Assembly: GCA_002964805.2 (NCBI GenBank)
Contig: PUDQ02000113.1
Coordinates: 372,001-436,000 of the forward strand
DNA length: 64,000 bases
DNA from: Trametes villosa
Taxonomy: Eukaryota > Basidiomycota > Agaricomycetes > Polyporales > Polyporaceae
Direction of reading: 5' to 3'
The position numbers and the translations under genes are program-made. This document shows positions 38,299 to 50,409 of this stretch, piece after piece (position 1 is the stretch's first letter; every line of letters starts with the position of its first letter). Under the pieces are notes generated by a model. That model was not told the origin of the DNA, did not search any database, and saw only the letters and a program-made list of their open reading frames with translations.

Positions 38299-41200
38299 CT
38301 ACGTGCGACGTCCCATGAACGCGCCCCAATTGATCGGCTTGTTCGCAGAGTACTCTGTTGCACTGCCCACATCTACCAAGGGTACCAAGGACGGGCTGAA
38401 CGGATGCACCGGGTCAGCCAAGCATACGCAACACCTGAAGGTAACGCTCACCGTCCATGCGCGCACTGGAACGGTAGCGCGGTGGCGGACAACTTCTCCA
38501 GAAGGTTCTTGCATTGCTCGAGTGTGAGGGGGTCGTTGAACATGATCGCACCTACAAGGAAGATCGGTGAGTATCAACCGTCAGGAACCCCAACGAATGG
38601 CCGTGAAACGCACCTCGACATGCCTTCGAGTTGGCCAGCTCGACGAGCTCGCGTGGGCAATACCGCAGAGCCCGTTGCCACTCTTGCGCGCCACCGCCCT
38701 CTTGGACAGTATCAGGAACGACTGGTAAGCCGTCCAAACCATTCGACTCCAGCTTCGCTAAGTACCCCTTGATCAGGTCTCGTAGTTCATCGCCGGCCAG
38801 CAGCTGCCATACACGCCACAATGGTCAATCGAGACTCTGAACAAGTTGACGCGGGGGAACGCACCTTGTCCGCAACGACCTCCGGCACGGTCGTGACCTC
38901 AACCTGTGCATACCCCGTCTCGTCTTCCTGGGAGCACCCCAAAACATCCTCCTGCACCGTAGTTGACGTAGCAGCAAGAGTGACGCCCCAACGCGCAAAC
39001 GCCAAGCGGACGCCCGGCCGCTCCGCGACAGCCCTCGCCTCCATCCGCGTCACCAGCACGTTCACCGGCGGGGCGAGCGCCCTCGCGCGCACGCCCACAA
39101 CGGGGCTTCCTCCGCCGCTGGGGCGCCCGCGCCCCGCGCCTGCGCCCACACACGAACGCGGCGGAGCGCAGAGCGCGCGCAGGAAGCGCTCGACGCGCAC
39201 ACGCTCGTCCGCCGCGTGCTGGTCGATCAGCACGAGCGCGCCCGCGCCGGCTTCTCTGCGTCCGTTGTGATAACCATCGCCCCCTTCGCGTCCGCCCTCG
39301 TTGTCATTTTCATTTTCATTTTCGCTTGGGTTCTCAGGTGCGCCCTCGGCTGCGGCTTCTCCTTCTCCCGCGTGGCTCGGAGTGGGCTCCTGTAGCTCCT
39401 GCGAAGCGCGGAGGACGCACACAATGAACTTGCGGTCGACCTGCCCGAGTACGCGCGCCGCCCGCAGGTCGGACGCCGCGAAGCGCCCGAGCCGCGGTGC
39501 GTCCCACGACGCGTTTGTGTGTGCACCCCGGCCCAACGCGCACCCGGTGCTGCAGGCGTGGCGCTCGATGAGCTCGGTGCAGCTGGGAAGGGCATGGATC
39601 TTGCGCTCGGAAGGCCGGTATGCCTCGTTCGCCTCTAGGGCCTCGGAGATCCATGCGGGCGTGGCGCGCGGGGCTGGGAGCGGTGGGAGGGGCCCGAGGG
39701 TCATGCGCGCCCGGGGGACGGATGTGGCAGAGGTATCGACGGTGGCGGGGCCCGCGGGCGCGGGCGCGGCCTGGGGGTAGGAGTTCCCCGTGCGCGCATC
39801 GATGATGAAGCGTTCCCCGGTTGCAGGGTCCACCCAGATCACGTCCGACGCGTCTGCAACGCCGCCAACTACAACGCCGGCCTCCTCGAGGATGGGCAAG
39901 GGGTGTGCGGGGTGATGAGGGGCGGAGGAAGAGGGCGGATGGCGTGGTCCGCATATCGCCCCCGGTGGCGGGTGCGATGAAGCATGCGAGAGACGGCCGC
40001 CCTGCGAGGATGTTGATGGATCGTTTTCGCGGTCGAGACGCCGTCTCTTCCGCGGTGAAGATGGGGCTTGCGAGGTCAGGGTTCTGTGCACTTTCGGGGC
40101 CAGATACCCATGTTTGACGAGAACGCGTTCTATGACCGAGCTCAAAAACGCGGCAGCCGCGGATGAGTTCTGTCGTCAAATTAGCACCGGCGAATTTGAG
40201 TGCGAATAAAAATGAGCGCGATGATCTCAGTGGTACGTGCCTGCAGCTGCACAGCGGCTTTAGCCGGCTCGATGCGATTATCGACAAATCGCGGCGGGAT
40301 GATTAGGTTCAAAACATAAACGGCCCTCTTCTCTGTCTTCCGGGGAGAGCGACGGACGTCTGCGCGCATGGTTGCGATGAGGATAACTGCGCAGGGTCTT
40401 GGTGATCGCCACTCACCGAGCGCGACGTTGTTCATTTTGCCGAGTTCGTCTAAAGCCTAATGATCGCTCAGGGCCGCATACAGGGTATTTGGACGACATG
40501 ACGTACGTGCTTCGTGAACGTGCTGCGAGAGTAAATGGCCTCGACGTGCCGGTGAAGATCGCATACCGCCATAGGGTGCTGATTGATATCTGCGCGACCG
40601 AGAAGATGAGTGTGGCGTACAGAACACTTCGACTGACGTACATAAAAATTGGTGCGCCTCAAGGAATGTGTAAGTTTGAGATATTCGGGGAGCAGCTGCT
40701 AAACCTACCTTGGAGTATGCACCCTGCAACGATACGAACCCTTCTAGGCGCATGTCGCCACAAGCTTCTGCGACTTCTTCGACATCCTGAGAGGTCGAGT
40801 GAATGAATGTGCCTCAGCGGCGCCACGGCGTCATGAGCTGATCCGTAACTTACACAGGCCAGAGCCTTCCCGTAAAGATGCCGGAATGCTGCAAGGGTCG
40901 ATCCAGTCTAGGCCGCCAACGTTAGGATAAATGGGCACGTGTATGCAGGGAACCATGAAAATGCAGACCTTGGGGACGGTCAGTACGCGCGCCTTTGAGC
41001 GCGCCAGGGTCCCTTCCTTCTCCCTGCGCGTGTTATCGAGCGAAAACGAAACATTTGGAAAAACAAGCGCATAGGACTCAAGCTCCCTCTTCACGAGCTC
41101 TACGGTTCGTGTAGGATTAGGATGAGAGCGCCGGCGTATGGGGAGCTAGGTGCGAGGAGTTCAGCATAAGATAATCCGCATATACCCCGCATATACCGAC

Positions 41201-41867
41201 GTTATAGAAGGCGTCACGGATGGAGGCCACAGTACCGGGTGATTCTCTACGCCAGCGGATAGAGGGACCCGCGTATAGCGTCTGACCGCCCTACGATAGA
41301 TGAGTTTGAGGATCGTTACGCGTGCGAGCAGTGGTGATACCTTCAGAATAACCGACCAACTTTCTCGTGAATGCACCGTTCGAGAAGAGATCTCGAGACA
41401 AGCAATATCAGCCGCTGACGCCAGAGCTATTTACGTGGGATCCATCAGAAGATACTCGGCCACACTGCGAACCGCATTACCTTCGCCCCGAAAGCCAAAG
41501 GTAGTGATTTCGTCCAAGGACGCCGGCGTATATGCCTTGGAAGTGCCTAAGAAGTGCTTGAGTCAATTCCGGATGTACCTCATGTACAGTGAGGCGGCCT
41601 ACCGTAGCGTCCGCTTTGTGAACCGCCAGCAAGAATAACGAAACCATCCCTTGAAATGCCGGCGCCATCGTCGTGTACCGAGCATTCCCACTCCCCTGGA
41701 TCCAGAGCGACACCTATGTTACGAGCGCCTGCGTCTAAGGAGTTTTGCACAAGTTCGGAGATGAGTTGGGGTAAGGACGTCAATATTTGTGTCGACCTCA
41801 GTTGGGACTGAGTGGAAGATGGGAGGGACGCTATAGACGGCCCAGCGTCGGTGGTACCTCTGTGCAT
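38299..41867 (-). CDS. mlh3: DNA mismatch repair protein MLH3
   Basis: MutL homologue that with MLH1 forms the MutL-gamma endonuclease for meiotic crossovers and some mismatch repair. The start at 41867 leads to the GHKL ATPase: [32 protein letters not shown] and [20 protein letters not shown] (joined over an intron). Then come [39 protein letters not shown] and AHQFLYINQHPMA. A variable linker follows, then the C-terminal endonuclease motif [17 protein letters not shown] with the DQHAX2EX4E pattern that marks MLH3/PMS2 rather than MLH1. The end reads [35 protein letters not shown] and GAFMGRRT. At least nine short introns, including very small exons, split the gene. The central linker is weakly conserved, so its exon edges are tentative. 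Confidence 0.93.
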
Positions 41868-43019
41868 CTTTCACTGCGCGAGCATGTAGGAGTTTTCGAC
41901 GTAGTTTTGGTCAAGAACGACGCAACGCCGCGCTGTAAGTGGATAGCTCATGAGATGGATTGAACCGAGTACGTTAGCCGGCGGCTCTGATGGTGGTCCG
42001 AAACGTCGAAGCCCAGCCGAGAGGCGCCCATGCTGTGGCGTGCAACCCTAACCCCGTGTGATCAACGTCGCTGTTCTTGGAGGAGACGCCGGAGACCAGT
42101 CTGGATTGATAGCACCCACTCAACCCTGCCTGTGTACGCCCGTGCGACTCCAGTGCACACTGGAGCCCACAGTGAGCTAAGAGTCCGCGATGGCTGTCGG
42201 TGCATCCTACATGTGGTGGTGTCGAACCGTGCTCTTTGCCGCTCAACGTCGTACTCATGACTGCCACATGTTCTTTCTACAGCGCGAAACGGGCGCACGG
42301 TGGCCCACAAACATCCACCATCTCGTACGCCCCCGGACCGAGCTTGAAGTCCTTTGCTGGGCTGCAGGCTAATGCTTGAACGCCCTCCCCGGGCGCGAGC
42401 CTGAGACGACTCCTCCGCGCCGAGCCGCGGCGGGGAGCAATCTTTCCTCGAGGCCTCTTCCTGATACCAACGAGGCGAGTACCCCCCCATATCGAGCGCT
42501 GTGAGCGGCTTACTCGTCCGCGATATGTCTCCGATAGGTCTCATTGCGCGGGGATGCTGCGGTTTTCTGGCGTCCCCCTGTTCCCGCGGGGGCTGTCGGT
42601 GGATCCACTGGCGTACACTCTGGCACCCACCGTCGGAGCGATGAGCTCAACACTCTACGCTGTCCTTGGGCACCTCGCCGCTGTGCATTCGTTGCGCACA
42701 AAAACGGGGATGATGGAGGGCATTTTCCCCAACATCTCCACCCCTGGCCTCTCTCATGGAGTACGAACGCCTCACTGTCCTGACGAACTCGTTGAGTCTC
42801 GGCACTCCGTCTCCTCGCCTCGAGCAACGCCCCTCGACCAGAGGGCCTTCTGGACAGCTGCAGACTCATCGCTCGTCGTCGCGCTATCACCCTGGCGTGT
42901 CGGCGAGCGAAGTCCCGCAGTTCACGAAGGATGGTCCGGGCGGGCTCGGCGACGGTCGCAAGACACGGCCGCAACTTCTCCCTCTAGCTGACACTGGGAC
43001 GCTTGTCAGTGCCCAGGAG
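41868..43019. other. 1.15-kb divergent intergenic region (MLH3 / SET gene)
   Basis: Open frames exist on both strands (for example 42062-42544 minus and 42554-42991 plus) but none shows a recognised domain. Relatives of the downstream SET protein usually have a longer N-terminus, so unassigned first exons of that gene may lie here. Confidence 0.4.
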
Positions 43020-45460
43020 ATGAACCGCCAGCAGCAGGAGCGCGCAGGTGTTATGCCCGTCGGTCACGGAGGCGTAACTACCGCCTCTACGGTCATTGGC
43101 CTCTCTAAGGACTTGAGCACAATCCCTGTACAACACCTAAACCGCAGTAAGTCTCTACCTCTCTTTAGCCCATATTGAATTCTCACTTCGACACAGTTGG
43201 ACTCTCCCAGATGCCTGTCGGCCGAGCATCGGTATGCCAGTCCTCCATCGTCATCTCTGTTCGATCACTAACCAGGTGGCAATGCGCAGGGTTATTATGT
43301 TCTATGCCGCGTTATTGCCCGTTGTAGTGAGTTCTCGCCAGTCATGTTGATACCCGTCACGTTCCGACCCGCGTTTCCTTCTTAGCTCGAATGGTGGGCA
43401 TACAAACGGTAGTAGAAGACCCCGAAGGTGGAGCGCGCGAACTATCAATATACGACTTCCCGACCACATTCGGGTGCCCCGTCAAGTACGTAGACGGGAT
43501 CTTCCCGGTCGGCACGGTCATCGGCATCCGTGAACCAACCCTCAAGGAGCCACTCCAAGCCAACAGTCACGGCTTCCTCCGAGTCGACAGCCCCACGGAC
43601 ATCGTGTTCATTCCGCCGAACAGCACTCTCCTTCGCGGTATCAGGTGGAGCACTCCAGAGCCAATCTCCACTTTACCCACCACCGCAGAGCAGTGGCAAC
43701 AGCGCGGCACCGATTTCTTCAAGGCCTCTATGTGGCTCCCTGCTGCGCTCGCGTTCTCATACGCCATCGCCCTCGACCCCGCTCGCGCCGGCCCTCTGCG
43801 CCTGAACCGCGCCGACACATTCTATCGTCTCGAGTACTATTCCGGCGCCATCTACGACGCCCAATGGGTCTTTCACCAGGCTGGTGTGCCCCCGACATAT
43901 GCTGCCAAGGCGCTCCTCCGCCTAGCGAAGGCGCGGTATGGCAGGGGCGAGTTCCGTGCAGCTGCCGAGGACTTCCTCCGCTGGAAGCGCATGCACGTAG
44001 GGGATGTCTCTGCAGACCCATGGGTAGAACGCTGCCGTGCACGGGTGCAGGAAGAAACTATTGGTCTCTACAACTGGCCGTACCTCTTCCAGAGCGCGAA
44101 GCGCAAGATCCGCGTCGATGCGGGCGACTTCGTCGGCCCTGTGGAGGTACGTCGTCTGCAGGACCGGGGTGGAGGACGCGGCATGGTTGCCAGCCGGAAC
44201 CTCAAGATGGGGGAGCTTCTGGTACGTCTTCTACCCTTTCACGACCTCGGCGGGCCTAACGCAGAGCCTCAGCTTGCTGTCAAACCATTCGTCTCCGTGT
44301 ACGCAACAGACCTCCCGCCAAACCAGGTGGTTGTTGCGTTCGACTTGCACTCCAAGTCGAACCGCGGGCCTACAGACTCGCTCCTCATCGCACGAATCAT
44401 CGAGAAGGTCTACGGCAACCCCGACCTGTACGATCAGATCCTCCACCTATATGCCGGCCCCAACTACCCTCCGCCGCCGCCCACCTACCCACCCCCGCCG
44501 TCCGCGCCTGCCAAAGTCGACCTCATGGAGCCGAGGGTCGCCATCGATGTCTCGCGGATCGAGGCGGTCTGCACATTCAATGGCTTCTGCCCCTTCCGGC
44601 TAGATGGGCCCCGCGAGGACCGCGAGGCGAAGCCCACCGGGCTGTACGCGAGGCCGTCGATGTTCAACCACTCCTGCGTTGCGAATGCGATCTGGTACTG
44701 CATCGGCGACCTCATGGTCATCCGCGCTGCGGAGCCGATCCCCGCTGGCGCGGAGATAACCATCCCGTACAGCGTCGAGGAGTCGTACTTCGACCGTAGA
44801 AAGGTGCTCCTGAAGCACATGAGCGAGAGCTGCAAGTGCCGCCTGTGCGAGGACGACGCACGCATCGACCGCGGGCAGCTTGAATCGAGACACAAACTCA
44901 AGTCCAAGGTCGACGCGGCTGGCGCGCCATCGGTGTCGCTGTCGGACGTGCGTGCGCTCGAGAAGGACATCTCGGCGACGTACTCCTCGGACAGGGGCCC
45001 CATCCGGCCATGCAGCGGGCTCGCTCTGCACGTCCTTGCAGAAAAGCTGCGCGCGTCGGGCAAGCAACGCCACCTGCGGGAGGCGATCCAGTGCGACATG
45101 CAGGCGCTCGAGCGGTACGGGTTCACATTCCTGCACGACAGTACTGGATCGTCGCGCGGGCTGCCGTTCACCGACGATCGCATCCCGACGGCGACGTCGT
45201 TCATGGAGCTTGCCGAGATCATGCTCCGCATCGCGCACACTTTCCTGATGCTGCGCGAGGAAGCGAACGCTGTCCGGTGGCTGAAGGCTGCATTGTGGCG
45301 TACGTGCTCTGTCTTCGCATCGGCATTCACGCTGACCTCCCGTTCGTTTAATGCAGTGACAGATGTCTCCGTCGGCGGCGGGAAGGAGCTCTTCATGATG
45401 ATTCATGAGGAGCCGCTGCGGCGCATGGACCTCCAGGCATTCGTTGCTCGGGCCCTGTAA
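43020..45460 (+). CDS. TPR-SET domain protein (SMYD-like)
   Basis: Probable lysine methyltransferase-type protein of the fungal TPR-SET family; target unknown. After small 5' exons (MNRQQQERAGVMPVG, IGLSQMPVGRAS, GNAQGYYVLCRVIARCT) the main part starts RMVGIQTVVEDPEG. It continues with a TPR region (AEQWQQRGTDFFKASMWLPA, AKALLRLAKARYGRGEFRAA). The split SET domain has GGRGMVASRNLKMGELL, a hydrophobic insert, then SMFNHSCVANAIWYCIGDLM (NHSC motif) and AEPIPAGAEITIPY. A post-SET-like Cys cluster CKCRLCEDDA follows. Intron 44222-44272 (51 nt) is in frame and stop-free. Another at about 45300-45355 is needed to give WLTDVSVGGGKELF. The first exon is uncertain: 43020 is the first Met of the last confident 5' exon, and the frame stays open upstream. 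Confidence 0.85.
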
Positions 45461-46484
45461 CGGGCATGCACGGACTGCCGGTGGAGATGCGCGGACGTGC
45501 TATCGAAGGAATGCAATCTGTACTTTCGCACCCAGCGATGTGTGTACACCATGCACTTAATGAAATATGTATGAACATGCCACGCCCTCCCGTGCCTGCT
45601 TATCGGCGTACTGAGCACCGCGTCGGCCGAACTGCGCACCGAAGTTGGACTAGCATTGCACGAGGCAGTTGTTAGTTAGATGACGATGTCAAGTCCTCGG
45701 GGATTGGTTATAGTGCGTCAAATCAGACACCCAGACACGAGAATGCTCCACCATCCTTTCAGGAGAGCGAGGTGTGACATAACTCGGGACCGCTATACAC
45801 ACCGGATCTGCGGTAATGGCTCAAGAAAGCCCTGCATGTCTTGAATGTCCCAAGCACCCATGGGTGGGATAGCCCGACGGCGTTGTCGCAGGGATGCCTG
45901 GCGCCGGTTCCTGTAATACAGTCAGCGGCGACGTAGGACGATCGCACACGCCTCATGTCCATCAACGCACCACTTCTCCCCGCAGATCTCGCCAGATCCC
46001 TCCGTGTGTGTCGCTTCGGGGTCAGATTGAGTTCTAGAGAGGAGTCCACCGGCGTACAAACGGCATTGCCGTAGGTTCATTATAGGGCAACGTGCATCGC
46101 CGTTTGCGTGGATGCCGCGGAGTAGCCTTCGGGGAGCAGGGCGAGACAACTGGAGGTATGAGCATTGCGGAGACAGCACGAGAGCGACGGGTACATGGCG
46201 AGACAAACGACAGTACAGGTTTCCGGACCTTGGTTCGCAACAGCGATCTTCTACACATGAAACCCTTCCCAAGACGGATAGGCCTCCACCGCACCCGGGG
46301 CGAGGCAATAAGTTAACGGCGAATATTCCGAGGTTGCCTGACCCCGGGATTACGAAGGGCAATTCGAACGGACGCCGCGGCTGGGCGCGGGCGGTCGAGA
46401 TGTGGTGTTACACGTTGGGGAGATTTCTCCTAGCACGCCGCGGTTTGTCAGAGACTATCGAGCGAGCGGCGAGGTGTGTCAGAC
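45461..46484. other. 1-kb convergent intergenic region
   Basis: The region lies between the 3' ends of the SET gene (+) and the CAP gene (-). Several short frames exist on both strands without recognisable domains. No terminal repeats or target duplications were noticed. Confidence 0.4.
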
Positions 46485-47952
46485 TCACTTCTCCTGGCCA
46501 ACGACGTTTCCGACCGGATCATAGAGGCAGACGTGGTAGGTCGCACTGCCCTTGCGGGACGGGAAGATGTTGTCGCACGCAGCGACGCCGCAGCCCAACT
46601 GTGTCGTGGACTTCCAGACAACCTGCGTGAAGTGGCTGAAGACGACATGGTCCGAACGGAATTGATCTGTAGCAAGCTAGCGTGAGCGCGGTACAGGCTC
46701 GAGCGCGATCACAACGCACCCTTGTCGCTGACGAACAGCTGCACCGCCGCGGTGGTGTCGAAATGGCCAGTGGCGGCAGCGAGGTTCTCGCCAACTGGGC
46801 CAAGCGCTCCGTCGGAGTGTCGCAGCTGGCAGCGCTCCGCGTAGCCCTGGGCCAACGCCTGTAGGTCATCTGACCAAGCAAGCGGCGGGGAGTTGAACTC
46901 CTTGCGGATGCTGTTGTGTTGGTCCAGATACGCCTGCTTCTCCGCACCTCCTACAGTAGGCGTCGACACCGGCGCCGCACTGGTGGAGGTCGGGCCGGAG
47001 GGGGTCGCGAAGCTAGTACTGAAACGGCTGGCGGTACTGCTGCTCGCGGCGGAGGTGGCGGCGTCAGAGGATGGAGACGCGGAAGTAGCCGCCGAGCTAA
47101 CGCTCCCCGGGCTCGATGAGGGAGTGCTGGCCACAGAGGAGGGGGTGATCGGAGTCGATACCGAAGGAGCGGTCGATGCAGAGGGAGAGGATACTGATGC
47201 CGGAGTTGTCGATATATCAGATGCACTACCCGTTCCAGTAACAGACGGGTTAGAGATCGGTATCGATGCCGAGGGCGCGGTCGAGGAAGGGGAAGAAGGC
47301 GCTGATGTCGGCGTTGTCGAGATATCAGACGCACTAGCCGTACTGGATGAAGAGGCCGTCGTTCCGGAACTTATGCTGGGTTCCGTGGAAGCGACACTCG
47401 ATGGAACAGATACTGGAATCGAGGTTGCGGAATCCGACTGAGCCGGAGACGAGATCGATGGCACGGATTGCGAAGCACTGGACGGAAGGGGGCTCGGACT
47501 GGCGGAAGCGCTGCTCGGAGTAGGTGGCACAGAGCTGGTCGGGGTCGCAGACGTTCCGGGTTGATCTGCGGAGGAAGTCACCACAGCCGACGAAGACGGC
47601 GTTGGATCAGAGCCCTCCGACGAAGTTTCAACCGACGACGTGGAAATAGCAGGGATGGATGAGCTTGACGAGGTCGGCGCATTGACGGAGGCTACGGAGG
47701 GCGCCGAAGGCGTCTCAGTAGCGCTCGTATGATCATTGGTGCTTTGCACGGTGGTCGCCTGATCGCTGGGCGTAGACGGCGTTCCAGGAGGGGAAAGGGC
47801 TGGCGACGCGGGATCTGGACGTTCATAAGTGAGAAACGTACTGATCCGACGCACTAGGAGGACCTCTGACCATGAAACTCAGCGGGAACAGCTGCGGCTA
47901 CCGACACAACCGCAGCGAATACCAAGCCGATGCGCCCGAATGAGACCTTCAT
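46485..47952 (-). CDS. Secreted CAP/PR-1 family protein with long Ser/Thr-rich region
   Basis: Extracellular CAP-superfamily protein (Pry/PR-1-like); relatives bind sterols and lipids. The start at 47952 gives the signal peptide MKVSFGRIGLVFAAVVSVAA, cut near VPAEFH. A first intron joins FH-DPASPALSPPGTP in phase. About 290 residues are Ser/Thr/Pro/Ala-rich and probably heavily O-glycosylated. They contain a ~36-residue internal duplication marked by two SASDISTTP units. The CAP domain follows: AYLDQHNSIRKEFNSPPLAW, CQLRHSDGALGPVGENLAAA, then over an intron DQFRSDHVVFSHFTQVVWKS, LGCGVAACDN and YHVCLYDPVGNVVGQEK. The CAP domain looks complete, with its tetrad His/Glu positions. The long stalk suggests a cell-wall-associated form. 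Confidence 0.92.
47200..47345 (-). repeat. Internal ~108-nt (36-aa) duplication in the CAP stalk
   Basis: Two similar segments encode GSASDISTTPASVSSPSAST and SASDISTTPTSAPSSPSST. The matching sequences start near 47208 and 47316, about 108 nt apart. It looks like a tandem duplication within the Ser/Thr-rich region. Confidence 0.6.
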
Positions 47953-48611
47953 GTCGTGCTGAAATGAGCGAAGAGAACGAAAAAAAGGTCACAAAAGGCC
48001 CCACGACGGCAGGACGAAGGAATGAGAGTCCACGACCGCGGATGAGGAGGGGGAAGAGACGAAAGGTGGTTGGCGTCTGTTGCCAGGCCCAGTTGGATTT
48101 TGAGTTTGTTGCGGTCATGATATACATCGCCTCGAGGCTATTCTCTGCTGTTGAGCGCAGACTGCGTGAAGATTGCGCGACAGCATCGCAGAAGGTGGCT
48201 TGAAGAACTTGGGGACCTGTGGACACATGAACGTCCATAACCACCGTCGTATTGGCGAACAGTTAGCCGATCGTGTTGGCAGTTGCGAAGCGGCACATTT
48301 CGCGATCCAACCCCAATTTGGACTAGGGCGCCAGTAACCGACCTCGGAAGCAATCAATGCTTGCTCTGTTGCAGCAAAACGCGTAAGTAGTAACGGAGAC
48401 CTGCTTTATCTGTTGGATCCGGAGGGCGTAGAGAAACTTAGCAAGAGCGGCGGCTGAGGATAACAAGAGGGACTCGAGGGCATTCACGATGAGCAAACTG
48501 ATGTTCAATAATACACGTGGGTCCTGGTTGTGATATACATAGTCTCTAAATTCGAGCGTGAGTAAGCGGCGGCATAGAATAATGAGATAGAGTGCCTCAC
48601 ATCTGCTTCGT
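47953..48611. other. CAP gene promoter / prefoldin 3' region
   Basis: The stretch between two minus-strand genes has no recognised coding sequence. An A-rich run near 47980 (aacgaaaaaaagg) lies just upstream of the CAP start, in the expected leader region. Confidence 0.45.
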
Positions 48612-49155
48612 TCAGTTTGCAGGAGCAGGCCGTATGTTGTACTCTCGCTTGAAGTTCTCGAACTCCTCGTCCTTGGTTTTGTACTGTTCGACAAGATTGG
48701 TTGTCACCTTTTGGATCTAACGGAAGCATGAGCGACACGGTAGTATGGTCCCAAGTCAAGATTACTTACGCCATCTTTGTTAATCTTGAGTGCGGGGACG
48801 ACGTCCTTGACGGTACGTTCTACCAGCACACCGCCGACGAGGCGGAAGCACTTCCGATCGGGATCCTCAGCCAGAGCTTCATCGAGTGTTGAGAGTACTA
48901 GACTGAGCGGTGTCACCAGGAAGTCCTCCACAATCACGGAATTCGGCTCACTTGTGCTCCTCTGTGTCCTGCTCGAGTTCTCCGATCTTGCTTGCAAGGG
49001 CTTGCAGCTCGCTCTGCAGACGGTTATACTGCTGTTGCAGCTCTGGCTGGCCACAGGCGAGGTTAGCCTAGCAGACAGGAGACGCGTCGGACAGACAGAC
49101 CCTGCGCGGACGGCCTGGGCTGCGTCGCCTTGGACTTTGCTTTTGAGCTCGACAT
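48612..49155 (-). CDS. pfd2: Prefoldin subunit 2
   Basis: Beta-type subunit of the prefoldin hexamer, which passes nascent actin and tubulin to the CCT chaperonin in the cytosol. Exon 1 (start 49155) is MSSSKAKSKATQPRPSAQ, then ELQQQYNRLQSELQALASK and IGELEQDTEEHN form the first coiled coil. A third exon has LVLSTLDEALAEDPDRKCF and the family hallmark RLVGGVLVERTVKDVVPAL. The last exon is IQKVTTNLVEQYKTKDEE...REYNIRPAPAN with a stop at 48612-48614. The total is about 120 residues in four exons, all phases consistent. It shares a roughly 240-bp divergent promoter with NDUFS8. Confidence 0.94.
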
Positions 49156-49392
49156 GGCGGGGGAGACAGATGCGTGCGGTCACAGCGCGTCACACCCGGT
49201 CACGACAGCTGTCCGGAAAAGGCGAGGACGACATAGCAGATGGTCGCGTCGTGATTGGCTGAGGCGAGAGCCGGCAACGCCCGGCAGCGCTCGATGGCGT
49301 TGAGGTGTCCCGGAAGTCGCCCGCCATCCTCCACAACGTCGACGAGCGGTCGTTTGTCGTCGAGCACGCCCTAGTCGACAACCACCACCACC

Positions 49393-50409
<1,017 letters not shown>

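Noticed and set aside
42062..42544. 160-codon minus-strand frame upstream of MLH3
   Set aside because: No domain, unusual composition and no splice link to the MLH3 start; treated as intergenic.
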